This document shows positions 51,105 to 59,804 of a stretch of DNA of 64,000 bases, one piece after another. Under the pieces are notes generated by a model, which had not been told where the DNA came from, searched no databases, and was given only the letters and a program-made list of their open reading frames with translations. The position numbers were made by a program, and so were the translations under genes. The DNA is from CAVTBT01 sp963733065 (lineage in GTDB: Bacteria; Actinomycetota; Thermoleophilia; Gaiellales; Gaiellaceae), in assembly GCA_963733065.1 (NCBI GenBank), contig CAVTBT010000002.1, positions 1 through 64,000 on the forward strand, read 5' to 3'. The stretch's first letter is position 1. The number at the start of each line of letters is the position of its first letter.

Positions 51105-52063
51105 GCGCACTCGAGGTCAGCGAGCTCGGCGTCGCCTACGAGCGGCGCGGCCACGACGCGGTCCATGCGGTCGTCGACGCGAGCCTCTCCGTCGAGGCCG
51201 GCGAGATCGTCGGGCTCGTGGGGGAGAGTGGCTGCGGCAAGTCGACCCTGGCCCGCGCTGCCGTCGGCCTGATCGCGCCCACGAGCGGCATCGTGCGCTT
51301 CGAGGGGCGGCAGCTGTCGCCCCTCACGCGCAGGTCGCGGGACCGGCACGCCGCGCGCTTGCAGATGGTCTTCCAGAATCCCTACGCGTCGCTCAACCCG
51401 CGCCGGCGCATCGGCCGTCAGATCACGGACGCGCTCGAGATCCTCGGGGTCGGCGACCGGCCCGAGCGCGCGCGTCAGGCGGCACAGCTCCTCGAGCGCG
51501 TCGGCCTGCCGGCGAACGCCGCGCGCCGGTTCCCGCACGAGTTCAGCGGCGGGCAGCGCCAGCGCATCGCCATCGCCCGCGCGCTCGCCGCCAACCCCTC
51601 CGTGCTCGTGCTCGACGAGCCGCTCTCCTCGCTCGATGCGTCGGCGCAGGCGCAGATCGCGAACCTCCTCGTCGAGTTGGCGCGCGAGCTCCGCCTCGGC
51701 CTGCTCCTCATCTCGCACGACCTCGCCATCGTGCGGCAGATCGCCGACCGCGTGTGCGTCATGTATCTCGGGGAGATCGTCGAGCAGGGCCCGACCGACG
51801 AGCTCTGGGCTCGGCCGCTGCACCCGTACACCGAGGCGCTGATCTCCGCCATTCCGCGTGCTGACGGCTCCTCGCTGCTGCCGGAGGCGCTCCCCGGCGA
51901 GGTGCCGGATCCGGCGAGGCCACCGGCCGGCTGCCGCTTCCATCCGCGGTGCCCGCTCGCGTTCGACCGGTGCACCGTCGAGCATCCGGAGCTCGAGCGC
52001 GTGCTGGACGGGCGGCATGCCGCCTGCTGGCTCGCCCCGGAGCGGGCGACGGACCTCGAGTGA
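51101..52063 (+). CDS. dppF: Dipeptide/oligopeptide ABC transporter ATPase, DppF type (system 2)
   Basis: GTG 51101 overlaps the dppD stop (GTGA), giving 320 residues. Walker A GESGCGKST, QMVFQNPYASLNPRR, signature FSGGQRQR, Walker B VLVLDEPLSSLD and LLISHD are intact. The C-terminal GCRFHPRCPLAFDRC and AACWLAPE end the protein where the system 1 copy carries an unnatural tail, which supports a lost stop in the latter. It ends the operon, five bases from the stop of the convergent M24 gene. Confidence 0.9.
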   Translation: MSALEVSELGVAYERRGHDAVHAVVDASLSVEAGEIVGLVGESGCGKSTLARAAVGLIAPTSGIVRFEGRQLSPLTRRSRDRHAARLQMVFQNPYASLNPRRRIGRQITDALEILGVGDRPERARQAAQLLERVGLPANAARRFPHEFSGGQRQRIAIARALAANPSVLVLDEPLSSLDASAQAQIANLLVELARELRLGLLLISHDLAIVRQIADRVCVMYLGEIVEQGPTDELWARPLHPYTEALISAIPRADGSSLLPEALPGEVPDPARPPAGCRFHPRCPLAFDRCTVEHPELERVLDGRHAACWLAPERATDLE

Positions 52064-52067
52064 CGCG

Positions 52068-53201
52068 CTAGGGCTCGAGCGCGTACGGATAGGACGTGAG
52101 CACCTCGGCGCCGGCCTCCGTCACGAGCACGAGGTCCTCGAGCCGCACGCCGCCGTACCCCTGGCGGTAGCACCCGGGCTCGACCGCGACGACGTCGCCG
52201 GCGATCAGCTCGCCGCCGGACAGGTCGAGCGACGGCTCCTCGTGCACCTCGAGGCCGACGCCGTGCCCGAGACCGTGGAAGAAGCCGTCGAGCAGCACCT
52301 CGCCCTGCTTCTTCGAGAGCTGGGTCGGGTAGCCGCCCGCCTCGACGACCTCGGACGCCATCGTGTGCAGCTCCTTCCCGGTCATGCCCGGACGGATGGC
52401 CGGGACGACGCGTTCGTGCACCTCGAGACAGAGCCGATGGTAGTCGGCGAGCTCGTCCGAGATCGGGCCGACCACGAAGGTGCGCGTCATGTCGGTGTGG
52501 AAGCCGGATTCGCCGTCGCGCGGCCAGACGTCGATGGTGATCGGCTCGCCCCAGCCGATCGGGCCCGACCCCATGTGATGGCCGATGCAGGTCTGCTCGC
52601 CGTGGGCGACGATGAAGTCCTCGGCCGAGGCGCCGTTCGCCGCGAACGCCGCCGCGACGAGGGCCTTGAGACGTTCGGATGTGACCGGCTCACCGTCTGC
52701 CACGAGCACGCCGTCGACCGGCTCCGAGCGCCGCAGGAGCTCGGCGGCGGCACGCGTCCCGGCCTCCGCGGCCCGCTGTGCGCGTCGGATGCCGTCGAGC
52801 TGCCGTGCCGTCTTCGTGCGGCGGCGGGCCAGGAAGAGCTCGCGGTCGACCTCGAGCGTGATCCCGTCGGCGCGCAGCCGGTCGCCGAGCTCGATCGGGA
52901 AGTCGGCCGGCACGACCGCTTGCTCGACGCCGAGGGTGGCGCAGGCGCGCGCGGCGATCTCGACCGTCGCGACCGCCGAGCCGACGCCGCTCGCGACGAG
53001 CTCGTCCAGCCCGAAGTGCTCGAACGGGAGGACGTTCATCTCGTCCACCTCGCTCATGCGCGCCGCCTCGAGCGAGGGCACGACGGCATGGCGGTCGCCG
53101 TTCCGCTCGACGTAGAGGAACGGGTCGGCGACGGAGTGCGGGACCTCGATCCGCAGCTCCGGGCAGCGCAAGGTGTCGCCGAAGATGAGGATGCTGGCCA
53201 T
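52068..53201 (-). CDS. M24-family metallopeptidase (Xaa-Pro dipeptidase/creatinase type)
   Basis: ATG 53201 gives 377 residues; a longer frame to 53369 overlaps the divergent gene. The N-terminal creatinase-like domain spans to about 150. The metal site is visible in order: Asp in ITIDVWPRD, Asp in FHTDMTRTF, His in GLGHGVGLEVHEEP with its Glu, and Glu in VVAVEPGCY. The order and spacing are those of the pita-bread fold, so the enzyme should be active. It could split an imported dipeptide or a creatine- or ectoine-like amide. It is convergent with transporter system 2. Confidence 0.9.
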   Translation of the reverse strand: MASILIFGDTLRCPELRIEVPHSVADPFLYVERNGDRHAVVPSLEAARMSEVDEMNVLPFEHFGLDELVASGVGSAVATVEIAARACATLGVEQAVVPADFPIELGDRLRADGITLEVDRELFLARRRTKTARQLDGIRRAQRAAEAGTRAAAELLRRSEPVDGVLVADGEPVTSERLKALVAAAFAANGASAEDFIVAHGEQTCIGHHMGSGPIGWGEPITIDVWPRDGESGFHTDMTRTFVVGPISDELADYHRLCLEVHERVVPAIRPGMTGKELHTMASEVVEAGGYPTQLSKKQGEVLLDGFFHGLGHGVGLEVHEEPSLDLSGGELIAGDVVAVEPGCYRQGYGGVRLEDLVLVTEAGAEVLTSYPYALEP

Positions 53202-53268
53202 TGCCGCGAGCTTAGCGATGGCCGCGACTCCGGCAGGAGCACCGGTCGTCGTCGTGGAATCCCGGAGC

Positions 53269-53643
53269 ATGCCGAACGGCTGGACGCCGATCCCGATGCG
53301 CCGCCCGTACCGGGTGATGGCCGTGGCGTGCGCGACGACGACGTTCTTCGCCGCCTCGGAGGAAGACAAGGAGCAGCGCTTCTTCCCGCGGTTCAGGCAG
53401 GTGCTGGCCGAGTGGGAGGAGCTCGGGGCGCGGATGATTGCATCGTTCTGCGACGACGTCCTGCAGGTCGGCCCGACCCGGGAGCCCTGGGCGTGGAACC
53501 TGATCTACGAGGTCGACGACCTCGACCTCGCGGCCGCGATGGTGCAGGCGGTGCGCGAGGTCGTCGACGGCGTGCGGCTGGACACGTACGTCGAGTTGGA
53601 GCTGCGCGTCGGCCGCCCGTTCTTCGCGCGCGAGGAGGTCTGA
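53269..53643 (+). CDS. Hypothetical protein, possible ferredoxin-like fold
   Basis: The start is unclear: ATGs at 53173, 53269 and 53317 are possible, and 53269 avoids overlap with the divergent M24 gene. From 53269 it has 124 residues. The body reads VMAVACATTTFFAAS, then a helix RFFPRFRQVLAEWEELG, then strands and a helix DLAAAMVQAVREVVDGV and a final LDTYVELELRVGRPF. This beta-alpha-beta-beta-alpha-beta order suggests a ferredoxin-like or dimeric alpha-beta barrel fold, but no family was recognised. It has no neighbours on its strand until 53716. Confidence 0.5.
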   Translation: MPNGWTPIPMRRPYRVMAVACATTTFFAASEEDKEQRFFPRFRQVLAEWEELGARMIASFCDDVLQVGPTREPWAWNLIYEVDDLDLAAAMVQAVREVVDGVRLDTYVELELRVGRPFFAREEV

Positions 53644-53657
53644 GCGCGTGATCCGCG

Positions 53658-53686
53658 TTGACATGACACGCGTCGCACGCTTCACT
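53658..53686 (+). promoter_or_regulatory. Candidate promoter sharing a motif with 45352
   Basis: TTGACA (53658-53663), a 17-base spacer and TTCACT (53681-53686) precede the GTG at 53716. The -35 box with its extension TTGACATGACAC and the CGTC after it repeat the promoter at 45352, hinting at a shared control site. Confidence 0.55.
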
Positions 53687-53715
53687 GGGCGCAGCCGAAC
53701 GGAGGGGGGTTCTCT

Positions 53716-54723
53716 GTGAGCACGTCCGTTGTGGTCAGGCAGCCGGCTGAGGCCCAGCAGCCGGCGGGGCGTCACCTCGAGCGCGGCGCGCTCGAGCAGC
53801 TGATGGCGGCACGTCGCCGCGAGACGGAGGAGCTCCTGAACCTGCCGTGGTGGAACCCGGCAGGGTGGTTCCGGCGTCCGTGGGATTCCGAGGCACGCAA
53901 GTCGCTCGCGCGCATCCGCACGTCGATCGACGTGCTGTACGGCGTCGAGGATCGGCTGGTGGGCCACGAGCGCGAGCTGCAGCGGCTGCTCGAGCCGTCG
54001 CTCGTGCGCTGCAGCCTCGACAACCTCATCGAACTGGTCTACGCGCTCGACGAGCTGATCGTGAGCATCGGCCCCGACGAGCTCGTCGGCCGGCGCGCGA
54101 TCGCCGAGGCGCTGCCCGACCATCCGGAGGTGGCCTGGACGCACCTCGACTCGGCGTTCAGCACCGACGAGGAGAAGCAGGCGGCGATCGAGACCCTGCG
54201 CCGGCGGCTGCTCGTCCTCTACGAGATGCGGCGCTTCCGCTATCGGCGCCAGCGGGCGAGGCGGAGGATGAAGTCGTTCAACCTCATGCTCGCGGCGCTC
54301 GTGCTCCTCGGGCTGACCCTCCTGCTCGCGTGGGGCATCGACGACGCCCTGTCGGATCCCACGCCCGGCACCGTCTTCCTGGCCGCGATCGCCGGCGCGC
54401 TGGGCGGCACCGTCGCGAACCTGCTGCGGCTCCGCGACGAGCTGAGCCGGGGCACCGACTTCCGCGCCTTCAAGCCGATGCTCGTCGCGCAGCCCGCGGT
54501 CGGCGCTGTCTCCGGGCTCGTCGTCCTGCTGATTCTCGAGAGCGGATTCCTCGGTATCGGCGATCCGGCGGACGACGTGCGCTGGCAGACGGTGACGCTG
54601 GTCGCGTTCGTCGCCGGGTTCTCCGAAGCGTTCTTCCTCGGCATCGTCCGGAAGGTTGCGGCGGCGGCGGGTGGCGAGAAGCAGGAGGCCAGGCCGGCCG
54701 GCGACTCGGCGGTGCGCCCGTAG
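53716..54723 (+). CDS. Membrane protein with long cytoplasmic helical region
   Basis: GTG 53716 follows GGAGGGGGG, giving 335 residues. Residues 1-185 are soluble, charged and mainly helical (ARKSLARIRTSIDVLYGVEDRL; then AIETLRRRLLVLYEMRR). Four hydrophobic segments follow, at about 192-212, 222-240, 255-276 and 292-312. No enzyme motif was seen. The strongly basic RRFRYRRQRARRRMK just before the first helix fits a cytoplasmic N-terminus. Function unknown. Confidence 0.7.
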   Translation: MSTSVVVRQPAEAQQPAGRHLERGALEQLMAARRRETEELLNLPWWNPAGWFRRPWDSEARKSLARIRTSIDVLYGVEDRLVGHERELQRLLEPSLVRCSLDNLIELVYALDELIVSIGPDELVGRRAIAEALPDHPEVAWTHLDSAFSTDEEKQAAIETLRRRLLVLYEMRRFRYRRQRARRRMKSFNLMLAALVLLGLTLLLAWGIDDALSDPTPGTVFLAAIAGALGGTVANLLRLRDELSRGTDFRAFKPMLVAQPAVGAVSGLVVLLILESGFLGIGDPADDVRWQTVTLVAFVAGFSEAFFLGIVRKVAAAAGGEKQEARPAGDSAVRP

Positions 54724-55687
54724 CATCGGTGGCCTGACCCGGCGCCACTCACGCTCGGCGGGCTTTCTGGCGGCCGTGTTGCTGCTGGCAGCGGGCTGCG
54801 GCGGCTCGGACGAGGCGGCGCCGCCGGCGGCGACCACGACGACGCCCTCGCAGCCGCGCTCTCCCTTCGCCTACGACGAGTCCGCGCCGCTCGCGGTCCG
54901 CGATCGAGGCCGCGTCAACGAGAACTACCCGGTCGTCGTCCGCGACATCTCCTTCGCAAGTCCAGGCGGGCGCGTCGACGGCTACCTGGCGATCCCACCG
55001 GGCGACACGCGCCGACCTGCGGCGGTCGTCCTGCACGGCTCGGGCGGTGATCGCGGCCAGCTGCTGCTCAACGCGCTCTGGCTGGCCGGACGCGGCACGG
55101 TCACGCTGGCGATCACGGCGCCGTCCTCGGCCGCGCGGGACACGTCCAGGGGACTGTCCCCGGAACGGGCCCTTCGCCGCCAGCGCGATCTCGCCGTTCG
55201 CGACACGGTCGCGGTGCGCCGCGCGCTCGACCTGCTCGCCGCCCGCCCGGACGTCGACCGGGAGCGGCTCGGCTTCCTCGGCTGGAGCGCGGGCGCGCGC
55301 ACCGGCGCCGTCCTCGCTGGGATCGAGCCAAGGTTGGACGCGCTCGTGCTGATGTCCGGCGGCGCCGCACCGGTGGCGCAGTACGCGGCACGGGCGCCGG
55401 CCCCGCTTCGTCCGACCGTCCGCCGGCTCCTCGGTGAGGTCGACCCCCTCCGCCACATCGCCCGCGCCCGGCCGGAAGAGCTGCTCCTGCAGAACGGCCG
55501 GCAGGACGAGGTCGTGCCGCGTGAGGCGCTCGAGGCCGTGGTCGCCGCCGCACCGGCGGGCACGGACGTCCGCTGGTACGACGCCGGCCACGAGCTCGAC
55601 GTGGCGGCGTACCGGCAGCAGCTGGCCTGGCTCGCCGAGCGCCTGGGCGCCGGCCCGGCTGTGGCCGGCGCCCGCACCGGGCCGTAG
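54656..55687 (+). CDS. Secreted alpha/beta hydrolase lipoprotein (dienelactone-hydrolase-like)
   Basis: The frame opens at ATG 54656, inside the preceding gene, but the lipoprotein signal peptide starts only near 54732 (TRRHSRSAGFLAAVLLLAAGC), so the real start is uncertain and may be a rare codon. Lipidation at Cys of LLAAGC is likely. The hydrolase core has VVLHGSGGDRGQ, nucleophile in GFLGWSAGARTG, Asp in NGRQDEVVP and His in DAGHELD. A dispersed palindromic repeat lies in frame at 55137-55163, encoding DTSRGLSP between two structural elements, so the protein has a short inserted loop. The substrate is unknown. Confidence 0.75.
   Translation: MRRRRVARSRRPGRPATRRCARSIGGLTRRHSRSAGFLAAVLLLAAGCGGSDEAAPPAATTTTPSQPRSPFAYDESAPLAVRDRGRVNENYPVVVRDISFASPGGRVDGYLAIPPGDTRRPAAVVLHGSGGDRGQLLLNALWLAGRGTVTLAITAPSSAARDTSRGLSPERALRRQRDLAVRDTVAVRRALDLLAARPDVDRERLGFLGWSAGARTGAVLAGIEPRLDALVLMSGGAAPVAQYAARAPAPLRPTVRRLLGEVDPLRHIARARPEELLLQNGRQDEVVPREALEAVVAAAPAGTDVRWYDAGHELDVAAYRQQLAWLAERLGAGPAVAGARTGP
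55137..55163 (+). repeat. Dispersed palindromic repeat, copy 4, inside a coding gene
   Basis: The sequence GGGACACGTCCAGGGGACTG, continuing TCCCCGGA, matches copies at 19928 and 20101. Here it lies in frame within the alpha/beta hydrolase, adding about nine residues without a stop. The insertion does not disrupt the reading frame. Confidence 0.75.
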
Positions 55688-55707
55688 CCGACCCCTCGAG
55701 GCAACGG

Positions 55708-57318
55708 CTAGCCGCCGCGGGTCGTTGCGAAGATCGCCTGCCGGAAGAGCCCTGCGCTCGGCTCGGTCGCGAGTGCGAACACCGGGACCGGGCGCCCGCC
55801 CGCCCAGGAGGTGGAGACGTAGTCGGCGAGCATCCGGCCCGTCCCGGTGTTGGCGATCCAGGCGAGCGGCATCGACTCGGCGTTCAGTCGTCGGCGCGAC
55901 CACGTTCGGCCACCGTCGGGCGAGCGCGCGAGCCAGACGTCGATGCCGGGGCAAAGCTCCAGCACGCAGCCCGCCTGCTGCCGGAAGGAGTGGTAGACGA
56001 CCGCGAGCCCCTCCGCACCCGGCTGTACGGCCAAGCCTGGGATGAAGTGGTCGACGTCGCCCGTCGGTCCGGGCGGGACGCGCCGCGGCCGTTCCCAGGT
56101 GCCGGGCACCTGCGAGCGCGCGACCACGATGTCGCTCCCGGAGCATTCCGGGCGGAAGCGGCAGTCCGACCACGCCAGGTAGACGGTGCCCGACGCATCC
56201 ACGTCGCCAGAGACGAGGAGCGGCGCGCGGATGCCGAAGAACTCACCGGCGATCGCCTGCGCCACGATCACCGGGTCGCCGAAGGTGATGCCGCCGTCGC
56301 CCGAGGCCATGGCGACGATGTCGTCCACGCCGAGCGTGCCGAAGGCGTTGAAGGCGGTGAACGCGACGACGAGCGAGCCGTCGGGGCGCACGATCGGATA
56401 CGCCCCGTTGACGATGCTGCCGAGTCCGGAGACGGGCTCCGGCTCCACCGCGGACGACCACGTCGCACCTGCGTCGTCCGAGCGCTGCACCGCGATGCGG
56501 CCGCTCCTCGCGTCGAGGTACGCGAGATAGCAGCGGCCGCGGAATGGGCTCGCCGCGCCGTTGTCGCAGGTCAGCCACTCCTTGTCGAGCGACTCCGCCG
56601 GCCCGACCGCGGCCACGATCGGCGGATCCCAGCGCAGCGCGTCCGCCGAGCGGCTGACGAGCAGCGCCACCCCGCCGTCGTCCAGGCCGAGCGTCGCGAT
56701 CAGCCAGAGCCGGCGGTTCGCGTCGTACGCGACGACCGGGTCGCTGACGCGGTCGAAGCGGCCGCCCGGCGTTGCGCTCGTGGAGAGGCCGGGCAGGAAG
56801 CCGGTCCGCCAGGTGCCGCCCGCGTCGGTGGAGGTCGCCCAGTTGACGGCCGACGCTCCGCCGTCCTCGAAGCGCCCAGACTGCAGCGCGACCACGATCG
56901 TGCGGCCGACGGCGAGCGAGTCCGGCTCCACCTGCGTCTCGTGCTGCGCGCGGTCCAGCGGCAGCGTGTCGCGTGAGAGCTGCACCGTGACGACCTCGCA
57001 ATCGGCTGCGACGGCGTCGGTCCGGTCGGCGGTGACGACGTCCCGGCCGAGCCCGCAGCGCACCCGGTCGACGGCGCCGTCGTAATGCACCGCCACGCGA
57101 TCGGCTCCGGGCCCCGCGGAGATGCGGTCGGCGCCGGCCCGGCCGTGGAGGAAGTCGTCGCCACCACGGCCCTCGATGACGTCCGCCCGCGCCGTGCCGA
57201 AGAGCCGGTCGGGGCCGGTGGTGCCGCGCACGGTCGCGCCCTCCACGTTCGGCGGGCAGAGTGCGGCGAGCGCCGAGACGGCGGCGAACGCCAGGAGTCG
57301 GGAGGTCGGAATGGTCAT
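55708..57318 (-). CDS. Secreted sialidase/BNR-fold protein with RTX-like calcium repeats
   Basis: ATG 57318 gives 536 residues. The signal peptide is MTIPTSRLLAFAAVSALAAL to about residue 26. Residues 32-95 hold hemolysin-type nonapeptide repeats (GPDRLFGTARADVIEGRGGD, then DFLHGRAGADRISAG). A beta-propeller follows with several BNR/Asp-box-like turns: STDAGGTWRT, SDDAGATWSS, SGDGGITF and SPDGGRTWSR. The propeller is found in exo-sialidases and related glycan-binding proteins; catalytic residues were not assigned. It is monocistronic and divergent from opuCA. Confidence 0.75.
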   Translation of the reverse strand: MTIPTSRLLAFAAVSALAALCPPNVEGATVRGTTGPDRLFGTARADVIEGRGGDDFLHGRAGADRISAGPGADRVAVHYDGAVDRVRCGLGRDVVTADRTDAVAADCEVVTVQLSRDTLPLDRAQHETQVEPDSLAVGRTIVVALQSGRFEDGGASAVNWATSTDAGGTWRTGFLPGLSTSATPGGRFDRVSDPVVAYDANRRLWLIATLGLDDGGVALLVSRSADALRWDPPIVAAVGPAESLDKEWLTCDNGAASPFRGRCYLAYLDARSGRIAVQRSDDAGATWSSAVEPEPVSGLGSIVNGAYPIVRPDGSLVVAFTAFNAFGTLGVDDIVAMASGDGGITFGDPVIVAQAIAGEFFGIRAPLLVSGDVDASGTVYLAWSDCRFRPECSGSDIVVARSQVPGTWERPRRVPPGPTGDVDHFIPGLAVQPGAEGLAVVYHSFRQQAGCVLELCPGIDVWLARSPDGGRTWSRRRLNAESMPLAWIANTGTGRMLADYVSTSWAGGRPVPVFALATEPSAGLFRQAIFATTRGG

Positions 57319-57415
57319 CGGCCGCGGTGCCTGCCCGCAGCGCTGCTGCCGGCCGATCGTACGATGCTCGACCCCGCGCCGTCGAGCGCCGGACCGACGC
57401 AAGTAGGCTTTCGGC

Positions 57416-58375
57416 GTGACCGGCGCGGCCGCCGAGATCGTGTTCGACGGCGTGACGAAACGCTACCCGGGTCGAACGGAGCCGGCCGTGCGTGACCTCT
57501 CGCTGACCGTGCCGGCGGGCGAGATCTGCTGCCTCGTCGGCCCGTCGGGCGGCGGCAAGACCACCGCGATGAAGATGGTCAACCGGCTCATCGACATCAC
57601 CGAGGGCGACATCACGATCGGCGGGCGCAGCGTGCGCACGCTGGACGTGACCGAGCTTCGCCGCGGGATCGGCTACGTGATCCAGCAGGTCGGCCTGTTC
57701 CCGCACATGACGGTGGCCGACAACATCGCCACCGTGCCGCGCCTGCTCGGCTGGGAGCGGCGCCGCATCGACGCCCGCGTGGACGAGCTGCTCGACCTCG
57801 TCGACCTGCCGGCGGTCGACTACCGGGCGCGGTTTCCGTCCCAGCTCTCGGGCGGCGAGCGCCAGCGTGTCGGCCTCGCCCGCGCCCTCGCCGCGGACCC
57901 GCCCGTGATGCTCATGGACGAGCCGTTCGGCGCGCTCGACCCGATCACGCGCGCCCGGCTGCAGCAGGAGTTCCTGCGCATCCAGCACGAGGTGCGCAAG
58001 ACCGTGATCTTCGTCACCCACGATATCGACGAGGCGATCCTGCTCGGCGACCGCATCGCCATCCTGCGCGAGGGCGGCGTTCTGGTCCAGTACGACACGC
58101 CCGAAGCGCTCCTGGCGCATCCCGCGGACGAGTACGTGGCCCGATTCGTCGGCGCCGACCGTGGGCTCAAGCTGCTCGCGCTGCGCCGCCTCGACGAGCT
58201 CGAGCTGGCGCCGCTCGACGGCGTAGCCGGGCCGCGTGCGGACGGCGCGACGACCCTTCGCGACGCGCTCTCGCTCATGCTCACCTCCGGTTCTCGCGCC
58301 GTCGTCGTCGTCGACGGGGATGGAGAGCCGCGCGGCGTGGTCACGTTCGAAGCCCTCGCGGCGGCCGAGCAGTGA
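57416..58375 (+). CDS. opuCA: Osmoprotectant (glycine betaine/choline) ABC ATPase with CBS domain
   Basis: GTG 57416 gives 319 residues. Walker A GPSGGGKTT near residue 42, Q-loop IQQVGLFPHM, signature LSGGERQR, Walker B VMLMDEPFGALDP and VTHDIDEA form a complete OpuCA/ProV-type ATPase. A C-terminal region from about 265 (TTLRDALSLMLTSGSRAVVVVDGD) is a single CBS motif, which in this family senses ionic strength. It overlaps opuCB by four bases. Confidence 0.9.
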   Translation: MTGAAAEIVFDGVTKRYPGRTEPAVRDLSLTVPAGEICCLVGPSGGGKTTAMKMVNRLIDITEGDITIGGRSVRTLDVTELRRGIGYVIQQVGLFPHMTVADNIATVPRLLGWERRRIDARVDELLDLVDLPAVDYRARFPSQLSGGERQRVGLARALAADPPVMLMDEPFGALDPITRARLQQEFLRIQHEVRKTVIFVTHDIDEAILLGDRIAILREGGVLVQYDTPEALLAHPADEYVARFVGADRGLKLLALRRLDELELAPLDGVAGPRADGATTLRDALSLMLTSGSRAVVVVDGDGEPRGVVTFEALAAAEQ

Positions 58376-59100
58376 GCGCCGGGCCACTCGCTCAGGGCGA
58401 GCCCGTCATCCCGGACTTCGGCGAGGCGAGCGACTGCGTGACCGAGAACCGCTTGTTCTGCACGGACTGGGTGCAGGACAACTGGAGCGGGGTCATCCAG
58501 CCGGCGCTCGTCGAGCACATCAAGCTGACCGTGATCGCCGTCGCCGTCGGCTTCGTGATCTCTCTGGCGGCGGCACTTGTGACGCACTGGTACCGCCTGG
58601 TCGAGCGGCCATTCGTGGTGTTCTCGGCGATCGTCTACACGATCCCGAGCCTCGCGCTCTTCCAGCTTCTCGTGCCGATCACGGGCCTCACCGTGGCGAC
58701 CGTCGAGGTGGCGCTCGTCGGCTACACGCTCCTGATCCTGTACCGGAACATCCTCGCCGGGCTGCGCGGCGTACCGCCGGAAGTGCCCGAGGCAGCGAGG
58801 GGGATGGGCCTCACCCGACGGCAGACGCTATGGCGCGTGGAGCTGCCGCTCGCCGTGCCCGCGATGTTCGCCGGCCTCCGGGTCGCGGTGGTCTCCACGA
58901 TCGCGCTGGCGACCGTCGCCGCGCTCGTGATCCCGGAAGGGCTCGGCTATCCGATCTTCGTGGCGCTCCGGGAGAACTTCAAGACGGAGATCATCGTCGC
59001 GGGCGGCCTGGCGGTGGGGCTCGCGCTCGTCGCCGACGGTCTGCTCGTCGTCGCCCAGCGTGCGCTCACGCCGTGGGCGCGAACGCGGAGGGTCGCATGA
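58372..59100 (+). CDS. opuCB: Osmoprotectant ABC permease (OpuCB-like)
   Basis: GTG 58372 overlaps the opuCA stop, giving 242 residues. Five to six membrane helices are expected, the first near residue 50 (LTVIAVAVGFVISLAAALV). The loop EVPEAARGMGLTRRQTLWRVELPLAVP near 140 is the permease-ATPase contact of this family (the EAA region; positions about 138-164). It overlaps the next permease by four bases (ATGA). Confidence 0.87.
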   Translation: MSAGPLAQGEPVIPDFGEASDCVTENRLFCTDWVQDNWSGVIQPALVEHIKLTVIAVAVGFVISLAAALVTHWYRLVERPFVVFSAIVYTIPSLALFQLLVPITGLTVATVEVALVGYTLLILYRNILAGLRGVPPEVPEAARGMGLTRRQTLWRVELPLAVPAMFAGLRVAVVSTIALATVAALVIPEGLGYPIFVALRENFKTEIIVAGGLAVGLALVADGLLVVAQRALTPWARTRRVA

Positions 59101-59804
59101 TCGCTTTCGACCCCGGCGTCTTCGGCGAGGCGGTCGAGTTCGTCGTCGACCGGCACGATCTCATCCTCGAGAAGACGTGGGATCACCTCCTGCTCTCCGG
59201 AGCCGCGATGGGCGTCGCCCTCCTGGTGGCGCTGCCGCTCGGCGTCTGGCTCGGCCACGTCCACCGGGGCTCGTTCGTCGCGGTGAACGTCGCGAACGTC
59301 GGCCGGGCGCTTCCTAGCCTCGCCGTGATCGCCATCGGCATCGCCTTCCTGGGCGTCGGATTCGCGAACGTGACGCTGGCGCTGGTGGTGCTTGCCGTGC
59401 CCCCGATCCTCACGAACGGCTACGTCGCCGTCGACGGAGTCGAGGCCGAAGCGGTCGAGGCCGCGCGGGGCATGGGCATGACGCCGTGGCAGATCCTCCG
59501 GCGGGTCGAGTTGCCGCTCGCGCTGCCGCTGATCTTCGCCGGCATTCGCACGGCCACGGTGTTCGTCGTGGCCACCGCCACGATCGCCGCGGTCGCCGGC
59601 GGCGGCGGCCTGGGCGACATCATCGTCAACCAGGCGAGTTACGGGCTGGAGGGCGTCGTCGGGGCCGCGATGTGCGTCTCGCTGCTCGCGCTTGCGGCGG
59701 ACGGGGCGCTCGGCCTCTTGCAACGGGCCATGACCCCGGAGGGACTACGGAGCAACGCTCATGCGTTGGAGCCCGATGTCGTGACAGGAGTGACCCGTCT
59801 GTAG
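59097..59804 (+). CDS. opuCD: Osmoprotectant ABC permease (OpuCD-like)
   Basis: ATG 59097 overlaps the preceding stop, giving 235 residues. The EAA loop AVEAARGMGMTPWQILRRVE near 120 and the helix pattern match the permease encoded just before, so the transporter has a heteromeric channel. GGGGLGDIIVNQASYGLEG near 175 is typical of this family. A small hairpin follows the stop before opuCC. Confidence 0.87.
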   Translation: MIAFDPGVFGEAVEFVVDRHDLILEKTWDHLLLSGAAMGVALLVALPLGVWLGHVHRGSFVAVNVANVGRALPSLAVIAIGIAFLGVGFANVTLALVVLAVPPILTNGYVAVDGVEAEAVEAARGMGMTPWQILRRVELPLALPLIFAGIRTATVFVVATATIAAVAGGGGLGDIIVNQASYGLEGVVGAAMCVSLLALAADGALGLLQRAMTPEGLRSNAHALEPDVVTGVTRL

